Position numbers and translations under genes: made by a program. The notes below the pieces were generated by a model. It was given only the letters and a program-made list of their open reading frames with translations. It did no database searches and had not been told where the DNA came from. 64,000 nucleotides of DNA from Ligula intestinalis (lineage: Eukaryota; Platyhelminthes; Cestoda; Diphyllobothriidea; Diphyllobothriidae), in assembly GCA_036362985.1 (NCBI GenBank), contig JAYGXS010000004.1, positions 17,933,721 to 17,997,720 of the forward strand, in the 5' to 3' direction. Shown piece by piece: positions 1 through 12,384 of the stretch (positions are counted from its first letter, which is position 1; the number at the start of each line of letters is the position of its first letter).

Positions 1-3000
1 CTGGTCGCTATCAAAAGACGTGGCCTAACCCATATTCATATTGTACGTTTAATTTTTTAATAGTTTAACAAAATTTATAATAGTAAGAAATATATTTTGT
101 CAACCGCTATTCCAAATTTATCGCCTATGAAGAAATCGTAGAATTTCACTTGCTCACAACCTGAAAGCATGGGGCGTTTATTCCTTTTTCATATAACAAC
201 GTTATTTAAAGGTTATTGAATGATTATTTATATTTGTTATGTGCTAGAATACTAGTGCTTTGTATTTGTGGCCATTTTAATCAACCTGGACACCGTAAAT
301 TTCCCTAATTTATACGCACTTTCATTTTTATGACTTTTATTTAATTCATTATAATAATCAGAAAACAGATATCGAGTGCATCCTCTACATTTTCATTTTT
401 GGTACCCTTCTCACCTATTATATATAAATTTCCTTAACTTGTAACGTTTACGGGGACGCGCTGGTAATCAAAAGTGCTATGTTTATTGCCAGTATGGCTT
501 TGTTACTAGAATCTATTGCTGAATTAGTTCGAAACATGCGATCTCATGCTAATTTTTAACCCAACATCCCTCGTGATAGCAGCCACTTTAGTCAGCGAAT
601 AGCGAAAGCAAGCTCTCAGCTGGTTATTCGCATTGCAAGGCAGACGCTCAGGCGCAGCAATATAATCGAGTTAAGCCAGTCGGACTTTGTGTAGTATATA
701 TCTGCCATATTTGTCTGTTACCCTCTGAGTCACCTGCATGAAGGTTTTTGCCTGCACATTTTCAATACAGGCGCGCTTTGTGTTACCGATCAAAACGCAG
801 TTAACAAAACAATCCCACATTCCTCTTCCTTGTCTCCAACATAACACTGGTGAAGCAGCCAATACCAAAAGCCATTGCTGATGCTACCTGATATTTCCAA
901 CTATTTTTCTTTCGAAAGATAAATACTTACAAAACAAACGCTTAGAAGCACCAACAAGATCTGGAATGGCACAATTGTTTTTGCAACTGCTTGATGTTCT
1001 GTAAAAAGCAAGGAGTAATCAACTGGGAATAGAAAAACTAAACGTTTGCTTAAAAACACCATGTTTCATTTGAAGTCTGTCAAGTCTCATGGTAGTGGTC
1101 AGTGATCATGAACGCTTTTCCTTGGACAGTGGTCATAAATTGAAAATTTTCAGAACACGAATTGAATGCCAACATAAAAGTGCATAAAGCAGCAGGAAAC
1201 TTATGTGCTGACTGGAATACATACGAAACTGTTTATTAAATACATGACTAGATCAGACACTATTAAGCTGAAATTATACAGCATATAAAACGTGATTGCA
1301 ATATAAGTTTCCAAAAAACTACTGGAGTTTTTAATCATAAATCACTCTCAAAAACTCTAAGTTTTTATGAAAAATGTTTGGTCTTTCGGTAGCATTTAAG
1401 TTTTCATGCGAAGAAAAGGTAAGAAAGTGGTTGAAATCCTCCGGGTCTAGGCAAAAAAATGATTCATTAGTCAAGATTACTGGATAGGGATTTGTCCCTT
1501 CCCGTGTCCTTATGGTCAATACGAAAATATGCAAGTGTTCAGATTGTTCGCAATAAGAATTTTCTTATTGACAACCCCCAAAACAGGCTACATTTCTTTC
1601 CCTTTTAAGCAAAATTGGATTGTAGTTGCTCTCGTTGATGTCTTCGTCGGCATTGTTATCTCCTGTAATGGCTCCCGGCGCACACTGAATCTGCCTGAGA
1701 GTTTATCTATTGCGGTACACGCGTGTGTGGTATGATTTAGACGAAGACGCACGCTACATCAGCCTCTGCAATAGGTGATCCTTAAGCACGATTATCCGGG
1801 TAATAGTTTAAGCTGCGGTGGGACCAAGCACTCCTGTCGCACCCATAGTAATTTCTCAGTCACTGCTTGAAACATGGCAGTTGTAGAAACAGGGAGTGAG
1901 TTTAGTGCAGCTAAACTTAATCAAAATATAAATGATGCATGAGCAAGTAACAAAAATCAGCAAAACAAGATTCTTCATGAGTCCCAATAGGCAAACTATA
2001 AAAATGCCAAGAGGTGATTTTGTTTACCGTTTAAATTATGTAGATGGAACTTATTCTGTTCACAGGCTTTCTCATTTGCTTCATTTTGAGTCATTTTTCC
2101 GCCGGGCTCCTTTACGTGCAAGCGTTTCTACAGAAGCATGCGGACTGTACTTTGATTCTACAGCAATACTCGTTGCTGGAAAAGTACCTGTTCACTTTCG
2201 AGATCTAATCTACGCGTCTTGTTGGCAGTACAACTATTGGTCGTGCGTGTTTCAGCTACGTGATGAAGCATTTAAGTATAATGTGTTAGGCGAAGATTTT
2301 TGTTTTAAATTTAAAATTCTTGAAATCAACCTTGCCCAATTTTAACTAGCATGCACTGAAGCAATGTTTTCTGCATATAAGTACGACCTTTTGCGGTAGA
2401 ACCAGTTATCATATATATAGATATATATCGGACATTTGCAGCTGAGAATCTGCGCAGCTGATTTGGCTGGCAAAAATAAGTACACTTAACGCAAGAATAA
2501 TGCGTATTTAAAGACAACGATAGAAATTTCCCACAATAAACTTTTATTTGTAATATATTCCAGGAAAATCAGGATAAAGGCTTAGACTAGGTCACATTTA
2601 GGTTTATGGTTTCCTTCAGGATGGGTTAAGTATCAAGGATTGAGGTTAAGGTCTGAATAAGTTTGGTTTTATGTTAAAAGTTAGAACACAGGAATTTATC
2701 ACAGGGCCACTTTCGCCCGGCGTTATCCAATGCAGAATAAATTCAAACGGTGTGGCGTTTTTAGCTCATATCAGTACTGGTAACAAAAGGGTAAAGATGA
2801 CCGTGGAAACTATAACGCCATATGAGAATTATGCAAACTTAATGGTAGTCAGTCTTTATGTTGCATTGACTCAAACAAAATCGTTATTTTCAATTCTGAA
2901 CGTGGTTCAATGTGTAAGAATGCTCTCGCATGGATCAAGAATAGGTGTTATAAGTTTTGAAGATTTACTTTGATTACTTTTTTGAGCAGAGCCCTTGCTT

Positions 3001-4740
3001 ATGTTCACTAGAAAATTTCGTTTGTTGTCTTTTTATAAAATTTCCTCGATTAAACAGCAGCTATCAAGAGCGAATTTCTGAGAGATATTTTATAGTTTGT
3101 ATCGTATAATCTAACATAACTAAGTGCAGAACTGACTGACGGATAAATACATTTTCCAGGAAATTTTATGTATATCTGCTTGTTCCATGTATTCGATATT
3201 TGCCTTCTTTTTACGTACTTTTTGATTTCCAACTAAAAAATAGCATTTTATATTGCCTTTAAGCTTTAACCTCCCAAGCTTGTTCATTTTAACTTAACTA
3301 CATTTTAACATGGATTCCCTTCGTTAGCAATTATCAAGCTTTCCTAACTATTGATATTTTCAAGAGTTAGGCCATTTACTTTAGGTATTCAGTTTATATC
3401 TTCGCTCCTTTTTCGATGCAGGAGTACCTTCCGAACTCACTGAGAGAGAAAATCGTTGAAGAGACTGCCGTTCCGTTTTTCCTTTCTTGTTTGTGTTACA
3501 TTTAAAATCCCTCCACACAGTGTTTCCTACAGCTCATAACATTTTCGATAGTATTTTCCTTTTCCATATAAGTTTTTGGCTTAAGATTGTATTGCTACGA
3601 GGCGACACAAACTACTGACTACAATTACAACTTATTTCCTAACAGAACTCGCATGGCGCCACTTAAAAGTTTTTTTTATTTTCTGGAGTATGTATAGAGT
3701 CTGGAAAACTGTTTTCCAAATTAACTAACATTAATTTCCGAATTAACTTAATTAACTTAGCTAAACCGTTTTTCGAATTACCTTAATTAACATTTGAATA
3801 AATTTTCATTCACGCGCACTGCGACCGACAAATTTATAACGTTGAAGACCTCTCCAAGACGTTCTAGATTATATAATTCCCTCTTTTACAGCCTGAAAAG
3901 AGCTGTGGACATCGACAGCAATTTCCGATTTAAGTTCTCTATATTTGAAGAAATCTGCACAGGTTACAACCTACAGCTACACATTGTTCAACATTGCAGA
4001 GGATTTCACAAACAGGTAGCTAATAACCCATTGATTAATAGAAAAATGGTTTATTTATTATTATTGATAACCTCAATCAGTCACTTTTTGCGTAAAAAAG
4101 GGTAGAACTATTAAAGGGATCCGTTGGTTGACTTGATATTAGCATTCATTCGTTTTGATAGTCCAGCTGCGTCTTTACAGAACCGTTTAACCGCAAATTT
4201 ATATATTGTCCGCTAAGAGGTGTCTGTTTGCGGACACCAAGCAGGTAGGATTTCGTTATTAGATTGGCAAATAAAATGTTGTGGTAAACCATTGAACCTA
4301 AGTATTTTATCATTTGATCAGTCTTAATTTTCGGTGCAGTGTTATTGTAGGTTAGACTGTTAACTCGAGTTTATGAAATAAGTTGCCCTCAAAAGCCGCT
4401 GAAACCTTGAGAAAACGTCCTTTAAGAAACAAAAGGCCGTTTTTGGCACAGGCAATACCAACAGCGTTTCAGGTCTTTAGCCTGCAAACGAATGCGTCAT
4501 GGCTGACTCTAGCTCTTGGTCGAAAACGTGCGCAGTTAATAAGTTTACTGGCGTCTTATGCCGAATGGCGTGATGCTATTGGATGGTCAACGAATGTAGA
4601 CCGTTGCAGGACCGACCTTTCGCTGTGTGAAAAAGCTGCAGTTGTTTTGTAGAATCGCAACACGTTGAATTAACGAGTTCAGTGACACCAAATTTCTGAA
4701 ATACTGGTATTACCTACCGTTTTCACAATCCCCCAAAGAA
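1..4740. other. AT-rich stretch, nothing recognised
   Basis: No exon with clear splice sites and no familiar repeat is visible. The longest frame (1932-2345, 137 codons) has no recognisable domain; a frame of that length is expected by chance about once in a window this size. Short frames at 2671-2973 and 3794-4105 are equally featureless. Confidence 0.5.
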
Positions 4741-4759
4741 GGGGAATAAGATTGTACGA

Positions 4760-4822
4760 GGAAATGGACCGATTTATTTCGAGACTGACGTTTCGGACAC
4801 TCTCGGTTCCATCGTCAGAGTA
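4760..4822 (-). ncRNA. hammerhead-like ribozyme motif, family B, core intact
   Basis: Read on the minus strand. CTGACGA (4818-4812) fits the CUGANGA box. One T follows, then helix II GGA/TCC (4810-4808 with 4797-4795) around a roughly 10-nt loop, then GAAA (4794-4791), CG and TC. The predicted cut falls after C4787. Helix I pairs ACT with AGT, three base pairs. Helix III is reduced to A-U plus the self-complementary CG. An AATAAA-bearing tail (CGAAATAAATC) follows. The extra T between the box and helix II is non-canonical, so activity is uncertain. It probably marks the end of a retroelement whose body is lost. Confidence 0.6.
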
Positions 4823-5338
4823 ACCGGGTGGTTGTTCCTGTTCGCCGAGACTGTTGCAGCCTTGCCACGTGTCTATTATTATATCCGCACTACCTACCCA
4901 CCAAACACTCTAGAAAAACATAAGGTGTAGAAACATTAATGCAAACTATGCACTACCTCTATCTAACACATAAAAATATAGGTTTTTAAAGTAATTTTAA
5001 GCATTTCACCTCAGGTAAACAATATCCGAGCCTAAAAGAGCAACCGAAGCGACCAAGCATCAATTCCAGTCAAACAGCTGTCTATGGGGGCTATCCAGAC
5101 ATAGACATGGAGGGTTTATTTTTCTTCTCGGATTAAGGTTTAGCGGTCATATGAGCTCCAGCCAGAGCTCCATTCTTCCCTTAACTCCTATCGACGACCG
5201 TTGCGTTGCTTACTTTACTGGTCTATACAGCCCACTTTTTGACGTCTATGGCGCACTGATGAAACTGCTGTCTGCATTCGGTCTGCTGCACTCTCAGAGA
5301 CCTACCTATGTAGTCTGTGTGGCACGTGCCCTATGACT

Positions 5339-5454
5339 CAATGTTTACTATCGCCAGACGGGCAAGTAAGCTGAAGCCTTATTGTGGAATCTGCAGGTGT
5401 CAGATTATTGCGCTGCAAAACCCACCCTAAGTCACATAATTATCAACTGAGCTC
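5339..5454 (+). repeat. left direct repeat (pseudo-LTR) of PLE copy 1
   Basis: This 116-nt block aligns without gaps to 6659-6774, at a constant offset of 1320 nt, and the two copies bracket the PLE coding remnant. That is the expected layout of pseudo-LTRs in Penelope-like elements. Both copies carry scattered substitutions, so the insertion is old. Confidence 0.7.
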
Positions 5455-5469
5455 TTTCGGTATACGGCA

Positions 5470-6374
5470 GTGTGGCTCAATACGCCGATATTGCTGGCCC
5501 GCCTTGATGTCTTCGTCTGCCGTAAATACTGTGGTAGCCTAAATAGCAAGATGTTCGTGAAAGTGAAAATTACGATAAAAGTGCTGAACTTCAACAGCAA
5601 CCACTTAATGAGCCAAAAACATACATTTTGTAATGGCACTTTATCTTCGTGTTAAGACGTACTGCAATGAACTAGAAAACAAATTTGCCGAAATACAATA
5701 CCAACGACGGTTGTTCAGAGAAAATGGTTACCATCGAAACTTCGTCAACCGATGCATGCGCAAACAAGATGAGCAACAAAATTGCAAAATCGCACCGACC
5801 CCAAATTTTGGTGAGTGATTCCATGCGTCAGAAAAGACTTGGAGGCCGTCGGCCATCGTCTCGCAACGATTGGAGTTATAGTCGCATGCATACCGGAGGC
5901 AACCATACAATGTCAGCTAATAGAACGAAAAGACCCACCCCATAGTAGGGAACCTTTGGGGTCGTCTATGGGATCTGGTACAGTTTCGGACAAAGTAACT
6001 ACGTCGGAGGAACTGGAAGACTTTTCATAGCGCTAATTACCTAACATACGGCAGTGGAGCGGAGAACTGATGCTAGTTCTCAAGGTGCAGCTCATTAGAT
6101 GGGACCCTTCCCCACATTCAAATTTGAGGAGGTCGAAATTCCCGCGAGAAGTGACAATCGTGTGATTCGTGGGTTGCTTGAGTCATGGTTCACGGATCCC
6201 CAATCTATAAACAAGTGCGACGACCTGTCCAATCCATATTTGGTGCTAAGGCTCAATTTGGCCACAGCAAGTCGCCACTTGGGGATAGCACAGGCCAACG
6301 AGTCATCGAACGCGTGCCACAGGGAGCCAGGTAACCGAGCAATCATCACGTCAAGGTCCATCACTTGTGATTAA
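5470..6374 (+). pseudogene. PLE copy 1: RT C-terminus and GIY-YIG endonuclease, decayed
   Basis: Frames 5470-5655, 5633-5818, 5815-6030 and 6099-6374 read in succession as the C-terminal half of a flatworm PLE polyprotein. Landmarks are LDVFVCRK (RT end), VLNFNSNH, RRLFRENGY.RNFVNRC, PEATI...KDP, and, near the end, LLESWFTDPQSINKC, typical of the region after the GIY-YIG domain. The GIY-YIG core between about 5950 and 6100 is scrambled. At least three frame changes are needed, so no protein is made. PLEs move by target-primed reverse transcription and need both RT and endonuclease. Flanking direct repeats mark the element ends. Confidence 0.85.
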
Positions 6375-6529
6375 ATTACAGTAGCTCTAGGCCCGCAAGC
6401 TGGCCTTAAACCAACTAGCGTACAAGTGGGCAATTATCCTCAGTCGGGGGAGCAGTTACTTATCATGAGTGTGCAGCAGTTTAGTGCCATATAAAAACTG
6501 CAACGCCCCGTATATGAAGCACCCGTTTC

Positions 6530-6658
6530 TGCTTTTGTCTCTGCCTAAGGATCCGTGACAGATTTCGAAATGTCAGGCGGATAAAATTCTTATCTCAGTG
6601 ATTACATCCACTTCTTCGCAACTACTTTCTGGGACTCGCATGTTCGCTAGTATTGGCA
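6530..6658 (+). ncRNA. family A repeat end with hammerhead relic (PLE copy 1)
   Basis: This block matches the family A end found also at 12037, 30040, 44373 and 58459. CTGCCTA at 6541 is a damaged CTGATGA. GAAATGTC (6567-6574) keeps GAAA with a U.G pair in the two-base helix III. AGGCGGATAAAATTC follows, close to the family tail AGGCAAATAAAACTC. The core is broken, so it should not cut. Its place between the PLE frame and the right direct repeat links family A to PLE termini. Confidence 0.6.
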
Positions 6659-6774
6659 CAATGTTTGTTATCGCTGGATGGGCAAATAAGACGAGGCCTT
6701 ATTCTGGATCGCGCAGGCGTAAGATTATGACGATGTAAAACACGCGCTTAGTCATATACTGATCAACTGCGCTC
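6659..6774 (+). repeat. right direct repeat (pseudo-LTR) of PLE copy 1
   Basis: Gapless partner of 5339-5454. It follows directly after the family A hammerhead-bearing block, so the complete right terminus is about 6530-6774. Confidence 0.7.
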
Positions 6775-7500
6775 AAAAGTTAGCTACGAGGTTACAAACA
6801 AAACAACACCTGTTAAGTGTTGGTCTTAATATAAAGTACGTTTTTTTGCCTTAGGGTCATAATATGAAGTAGGGTTAGGTTGTGCATAGGATTAAAGCTT
6901 TCCTCAACACTATTCCCCCCACTCTTACCCAAAACGCCGCTGTTAAATCTGACCATAACACTGCCGCAACCATACTTCTGGTCTGAAAAATATAAATGTC
7001 CCCATAAATGGAAGTCGCTCATTAAAACTAGGTGACTTTGTGAATGCCGCAATCACTTAATCGAGTGAGTGGGCGACAATAATTGAAGGTTAGAGTCGTT
7101 ACTAGCGCATTCCTATTTCATTTTAGTAAAGATACTTTACAGTGGATATTCGTTCACAAGCCTTCTGGTGGTTGATGACAGTTGGAGAGCAAAGGTAAAG
7201 CAAAACATTTCACGCCTTCCGCCCTCCCCTCTCGCGGCGGAGTTGTTACTGGTGTACACGACGCAGTACCAAACTGGGTGTGCGCCTGTCAGTACAATGA
7301 TTCATCGCACACGTGGCACGCCCCTGCAGCTCTGTTGCGCGTTAGGATACGGGCGTACGATACAGGCCCCGGGGCATTAGAATGCCACCTTCACGCCAAC
7401 TGTCTGGTAGCGGTATCCACTTCTGACTGATTCTGCTCTCAGAACGGGAACCATCTCTCGAGTTCGAGACAATGTAGAAAAAAAAAGGATTTGACGGTTA
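6775..7500. other. intergenic, nothing firm
   Basis: No coding evidence. About 7200-7430 is GC-richer; its text near 7375 (AGAATGCCACCTTC) loosely resembles dispersed repeat R2 (9050-9110), too little for a firm call. Confidence 0.4.
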
Positions 7501-7517
7501 ATGAAGATGTGCTGTCG

Positions 7518-7582
7518 AGCGCCAGATCGATTTGTTTATTATCTCGAGCTTTGGAACTCTGGCACCTTCAGTCCATCTTCAG
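7518..7582 (-). ncRNA. hammerhead-like motif, family C, catalytic G12 lost
   Basis: Minus strand: CTGAAGA (7582-7576), one T, helix II of about five base pairs (GGACT with AGTTC), then CAAAGCTC (7553-7546). The family C consensus inferred from the second copy (27634-27667) has GAAAGCTC, so this copy has the G12-to-C change, which should abolish cutting. Helix III is the two-base palindrome GC. An AATAAAC tail follows. Confidence 0.55.
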
Positions 7583-8239
7583 AGATAAGAAACAGAAAAA
7601 AAGGGGGGAGGTAATTATCATGGGTGTACACCAATTAAACTGTCGGGAGTCGTCAGGTTATAAGGAGGTAGGAAACAACCGCGGAAAACAGAGGAGAGGG
7701 GGGCAACTATAGAAATATACGTTAATTAGCTGTCAGTGATGTCAAAGTTCTTCAGGGCATCAGCAACGAAATTGGGGTAATTAGAGAGGATGTCGGCCAA
7801 ATGATTTCATATGTGAGATCCTCAGTACTCCGAACGTTATGAGACTTGACTTGAAGATATATATATGTTTGCCTTCAGATTCGTAACTTACAACAATCTG
7901 TTATCGACACACGGTCGAAGTGAGTAAGAGCTAAGCTAGCGATTTGCGATTAATTGGAAGATAAGAAATAAAAAGCAAGGCTTCTTTAAAACCGTAAGCG
8001 TACCAAGTATTTGACACCTTTGATGTAATAGCAGCTGCCAATTCGATTGAAGGAGCTCTGCTCGATTTTACAGAAAAGGAAACATTATTTAAGAATATAT
8101 ATTTTAAATATCAAGTTTACCGACGACTGTGAATGAATTTAGCTTTGTCGCCACAGTACAGGTGAAGGTATGCTGATCATGTCAAACTAATCATATTTTC
8201 GGTTTCAGACGCAAAGTATTAGGGATAGCGGAAAGAAAT

Positions 8240-8300
8240 ATTTTTTTAATAATTGATAAATTTATTTGTCAGGAAACGTTTTATCCTTCATCAGTTATAA
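8240..8300 (-). ncRNA. decayed hammerhead-type repeat end
   Basis: Minus strand: CTGATGA (8294-8288) followed by AGGAT, then a TAAAACGTTTC block where GAAA would be expected, then GACAAATAAAT. It resembles families A and B (AATAAA-type tail), but G12 is lost and helix II is not intact. Confidence 0.4.
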
Positions 8301-8527
8301 AATCGTTACCATGGTTGATCCCCTTATCCCTTCTTATAAAGGCATTTTTAACGGGAAGGTTGTTTTGATGCAAACAGTCTGAGAATCCACTATTGACACA
8401 ACTGATAATTCGAATGGTGTTGCCACCCAGGAAGTGCTGTATAAATTCGAACTAATGTAAATCAGTAGGCAAACAGTCCGTGTTATGTTTGACTGAACGA
8501 TTTTGGAATTGATGAAATGGATCCGAC

Positions 8528-8690
8528 AAAGCAAAGGGAGATCGGAATGCCCATTTCTGGCTTGTTAGCTGTCATCAGCCAGGCATACCCAATCTCAAGG
8601 GTTGTAACCTCCGAGATTTGAACCCGGGACCTTTGGTCATTGAGTTCAATACTCTAACACGGCACCACGGATGCCTTGCTTGGTCGGTTG
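8528..8690 (-). mobile_element. tRNA-headed SINE copy S1 with hammerhead
   Basis: Minus strand order: tRNA-like head (A-box-like region near 8670, B box GGGTTCAAATC at about 8624-8634), then a body with GGGTATGCCTGG, the hammerhead, and a tail ending TTTGTCGG. A tRNA-type internal promoter implies RNA polymerase III transcription and mobilisation by a partner retroelement. The hammerhead (8539-8584) keeps CTGATGA (8578-8572) and GAAA (8557-8554). Helix II keeps the GCT/AGC base pairs. Helix III is near-palindromic GGGC. Related copies lie at 30888, 33495, 33820, 47805, 51395 and 54160. Confidence 0.65.
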
Positions 8691-8699
8691 AGATCGGGA

Positions 8700-11600
8700 A
8701 TATGATGAATATATGTACTTCGCCGATCTAATAGAGGAAAAAATAAGTTTCGCTTTGCCCAGGAGCTCACTACGTGAACCCGCCAGACCGTCATATAGTG
8801 ATATGATGAAGTGGAATTTTGGGATTCTCCACGTTCATCTCCAGTGAAATTCTGTCTGTTTTGAATGTAATTATTCCCCTATTCCAAAAGCTGTCCACCT
8901 CTCCTGTTCAGCCTACTCCATCTCGAATCCCTTCTCCTGAGAAAGGTGGCCGCCCTCCCCTTTATTCCAAAGTTCCCTATCTCAACGTCAAGCGACTGCG
9001 CGCAGTCTGCTTCTGGCTGGCCTCAAGCCTCTTGGCTTATTTCCGCCCGAACACGCACACACCTGTCCAAAACAGTCGCGGCTCAAAAAGCGCCACTTGA
9101 ACATGCCACCTTCTCCCTCTCGGCCAGCGCAAGAACGCTTCCTCGATAAGCGGCGGTTTGCGACTGGTTGACCTGATAACTATTAACTCACTTGGCCCGA
9201 TACACACGCATCACCCTCCCGCTCACTCCCATGCCGAGGCAGCGCATGTGCGCAAGACAGCCACGGCTGCTCTGAGGGCCAGTCGAACACCTCCCCCCTG
9301 TATTTTTGGCCTCTTTACACAGCACCCTCTTCCGGGCAATGTCCCAAACTAATCGGACGCTAAAAAAACTGGCTCCAAATGGACATAAAAGCAGCGGTCG
9401 TCCCCTCTCTCACCATACGCGCTCTGCCAAGCCTGCCCTCACACTGAACCTGTGTGGAGTTATTGGACGTGCGTCGTTCCTTTGTTTAGAGTAAGACGGT
9501 ATTTGACCGAATCGTTTGTTCTTGTCTATGAGTATTCATTATTTTGTTTTGTACCTCATTTATCCTTCACTAGTTGCTTAATAGTACCATATTAAACCAA
9601 TTGTTTTTATCATCGGGATTTGACGTACATGTTACGACTGGATACAGAGCCAAATGGTGCAAGGTACTCGAAACAGCCAGGTTAGTAGGCTATATGTGGC
9701 AAAATTTCCCATTCTAGACCTTGGATCTCGCTCTGGCTCTCTTGACCCAAATGCCGTTTCACCTCGCTCGCCCCGCATCGGCATTTAACTCCTTTTAAAA
9801 ACTAAAGGTGAAGGGGCAGCCGGCCAAGACTCGCGTCAACATGTACCAATTTTCCGCAAAGTAGGTATGAAGTTATGGCCTGACCTTTTCTCATTAGCTC
9901 CGATTGAAGTATGCATATAATGTCCCACCAAACAGATAGCAAGACTTTATTGGGTTATAGGTACAATTTTGATAGAGAACTGCAGTCCTAATGGTAGAAA
10001 GTCATTGGAACTTGCACTGGTTGTTAACCTGGAGAATCCGGTTACCCTCTCTAGTTACAATTTGATGAAGAACTTGTTCCCTATTGTGTCTGGTTAGCAA
10101 AAGTACCAACTTTTGCAGCGCCAAGTTTCGTTGTCTATCGGGGGTTGGTGTACGACCCAAGCACCTTGCCTGCTGACCTACTTTATCCATTTAAGTTCCT
10201 TCTGAATGAATGTTGGTTGTTTAATGATGCTTCGATAGACAGAGAAGGATCTGCTTCAATAAATCCTCGTTAAAGTCCACAATCTATCGTCACTAGTTTT
10301 GCGAGATGATGGGCATTGGAGAGATTGGAATTGCGCGTTTGGAATTTCGCAAATAAACACTGGCATTTGCTTAAATCTAATAACTTTACATACTGTCATT
10401 AATTGTCTTGCTGGCTGCTTTTGCGTTGGTTACTTTGCGAACTTCACGCGACATACAATGATGCCCATGACTAACTTCAGATCTGATATCTCCTAAGCCA
10501 AATCTACTAAAAACATAATTCGCAGTTCCACAAACAACGCAAAACTGAGTTACAAAGGTCCAGTTCAAATGAAGCGTACATAAAAAATCAATAAATAAAA
10601 GTTAAATCAATATCAAAAGAAAGCCATTGTTTTTATGGTCCACTAACTTTTACTCTTGCTGTGAAACCGAAGGCAAAAACCAACGAGCAAAATACAGACG
10701 AACCATGAGCTTCAGCAGGCTGAATCAACGCGGTGACTGCGACTGGATTACAATAAAAGTAGACTAGCCGGATCTACCCCACTCTCTGATCACTCCCACA
10801 CCGGAGTCTCATGTCAAGACAGAATTTAAGAAGACCGGAGAATGGGGGCAAGACTCAGACGGTATGCGCGAAGCACACTCCATCTCGCGCCACAAAAACA
10901 CCACCTTGCTAGGTAGGCTCCCGCCCGAGAGCGCCAAAAATACCACATAAAGAAGGAGCCATGGAGCCTGATTATCAGCCCGCAGTAAGCCACTCGTCTT
11001 TACAAGATATACTGGGCTGACTTTGGCGTTCAAGTCATCCTCTCAGTTGGCAAACCTCCAAGCCACGGCTTTAAGCGCACCGTGATAGCTTCAAGTGTAT
11101 CAGATTTTTTTAGGGAGGAAAGAGATGCACTGAGGTTCAACCTCACTCTCTCCCCCACCGCCTAGCTGATCAGTCACGTGATGTGGGATGAGCACAGTGC
11201 TAAAAATGCAACTGGTTTATAAAAACATACATAAGGAAGAAACCTGATTAAAGAGGATCTCTATCCCGCAAGCACTGTAATGCCTTCTTTTGGAGTGTCT
11301 AGGTGTCTGATTAATACGGTACAAAATACGTTATAAGCCAACATAATGATCAGTCTAGCTGTAAAAGGTTCGGATTAGCTGAGAACGGCCAAACGCAGCA
11401 AATTACAGAATCTGAAACACAAAAATATTGGTAAGCAACTAGAAGAAGCCTTCTTTATTAATCTAGTTCATTTTTGGTTGGAGTACCATCAATATGCTAG
11501 TAGACGAAATAGGGAGCGGAGCATGTCAAAATTCACGAAACATTGGCCGATAAGCTCGATGAGCTTTTTTATCTTAAAAATTACCTAGGTGTGATGGAGA

Positions 11601-11925
11601 AATAAATTAGTAAGGAGACAATTTACTGAGATGAGATGATTTACTAACATCTGACTGGATTAATTTAAAATCCCGGGCCTTCTGGATTAAAGGCCACAAA
11701 CTATGTCTGAGGCCAATTACCATAGCTCTACATGCCCATTTAATGAGGTCAACTGAAAATGTTAACGTATGTCATTTGGGTTGCTGCATAATTTGTTGGC
11801 AGAATTCAAAGACTTTTGAATTTTTAGTGACATAATTATCCTGCTGCTATCTTAATCATTTGGGAAGTCAATTTGGCAAGCATATGTTTGCCAATGGTAG
11901 CGAATATTCGAGTCCCAGGAGGCAG
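8700..11925. repeat. intergenic with dispersed repeat R2 (core 9050-9110)
   Basis: 9050-9110 matches the minus strand of 25180-25245 (shared pieces ACGCACACAC, TCGCGGCT and GAACATGCCAC), so a dispersed GC-rich repeat is present; its borders are unclear. Frames at 8819-9494 are rich in Pro and Ser and look like shadows of this repeat. The rest of the stretch, 9500-11925, has no recognised gene. A GC-richer patch at 10670-11040 may be another old repeat. Confidence 0.4.
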
Positions 11926-12138
11926 TTCAGAAGACAAAGATGCGATCACTGGAACAAGAGTTTTATTTGCCTGACGTTTTGGATTCCGTCGGGAATCCTT
12001 AGTCATAGGTAATCGTAAACAGGTCTGCGCATGTTTCAGACCTGTTTACGGTTACCTATGACTAAGGATTCCCGACGAGATCCGAAACGTCAGGCAAATA
12101 AAACTCTTGTTCCAGTGATCGCATCTTCGTCTTCTGAA
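11926..12138. repeat. palindrome P1: two inverted family A' ends, 102-nt arms
   Basis: Left arm 11926-12027 and right arm 12037-12138 are reverse complements with 5 mismatches in 102 and no gap, around a 9-nt loop. Each arm is a repeat end of family A', containing GATCCGAAACGTCAGGC (right arm) or its damaged equivalent (left arm, AAAAC), and AATAAAACTC. The normal CTGATGA box reads ATGACTA, so the ribozyme core is lost. RNA or single-stranded DNA from either strand would fold into one long hairpin. Confidence 0.85.
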
Positions 12139-12139
12139 G

Positions 12140-12166
12140 CATATGTTTTCAGTAACTTTTCATCAG
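12140..12166 (-). ncRNA. hammerhead-like motif, family E
   Basis: Minus strand: CTGATGA (12166-12160), a 9-nt spacer too short for a normal helix II, then GAAAACATATGC. It resembles 14504-14533 and 17867-17890, which share a palindromic stretch at the helix III position (ATATG/CGATCG type). A weak call because helix II is nearly absent. Confidence 0.3.
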
Positions 12167-12384
12167 GTCAGTACAGTTGCAGGGATGACGAAAATTGCAC
12201 AGTTGGACAGTTCGCGAGGTCGGCATGAAGAGGTCTTTGTGCTGGGGTAGAGGGGGGAGGGGGGGCAAAAGGGGAAGATCGGGTTAGGTATTGGCCATTG
12301 ATGAGGGGTCAGGTACATGGAGTGATAATCACTTTTATTTTCACGCAGCGAACGACTGTCAGAGGGGGGGGAGTGATGTGCGAT

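Noticed and set aside
1932..2345. 137-codon open frame as a gene
   Set aside because: No domain, AT-rich, no splice or promoter context; a frame of this length is expected by chance in a window this size.
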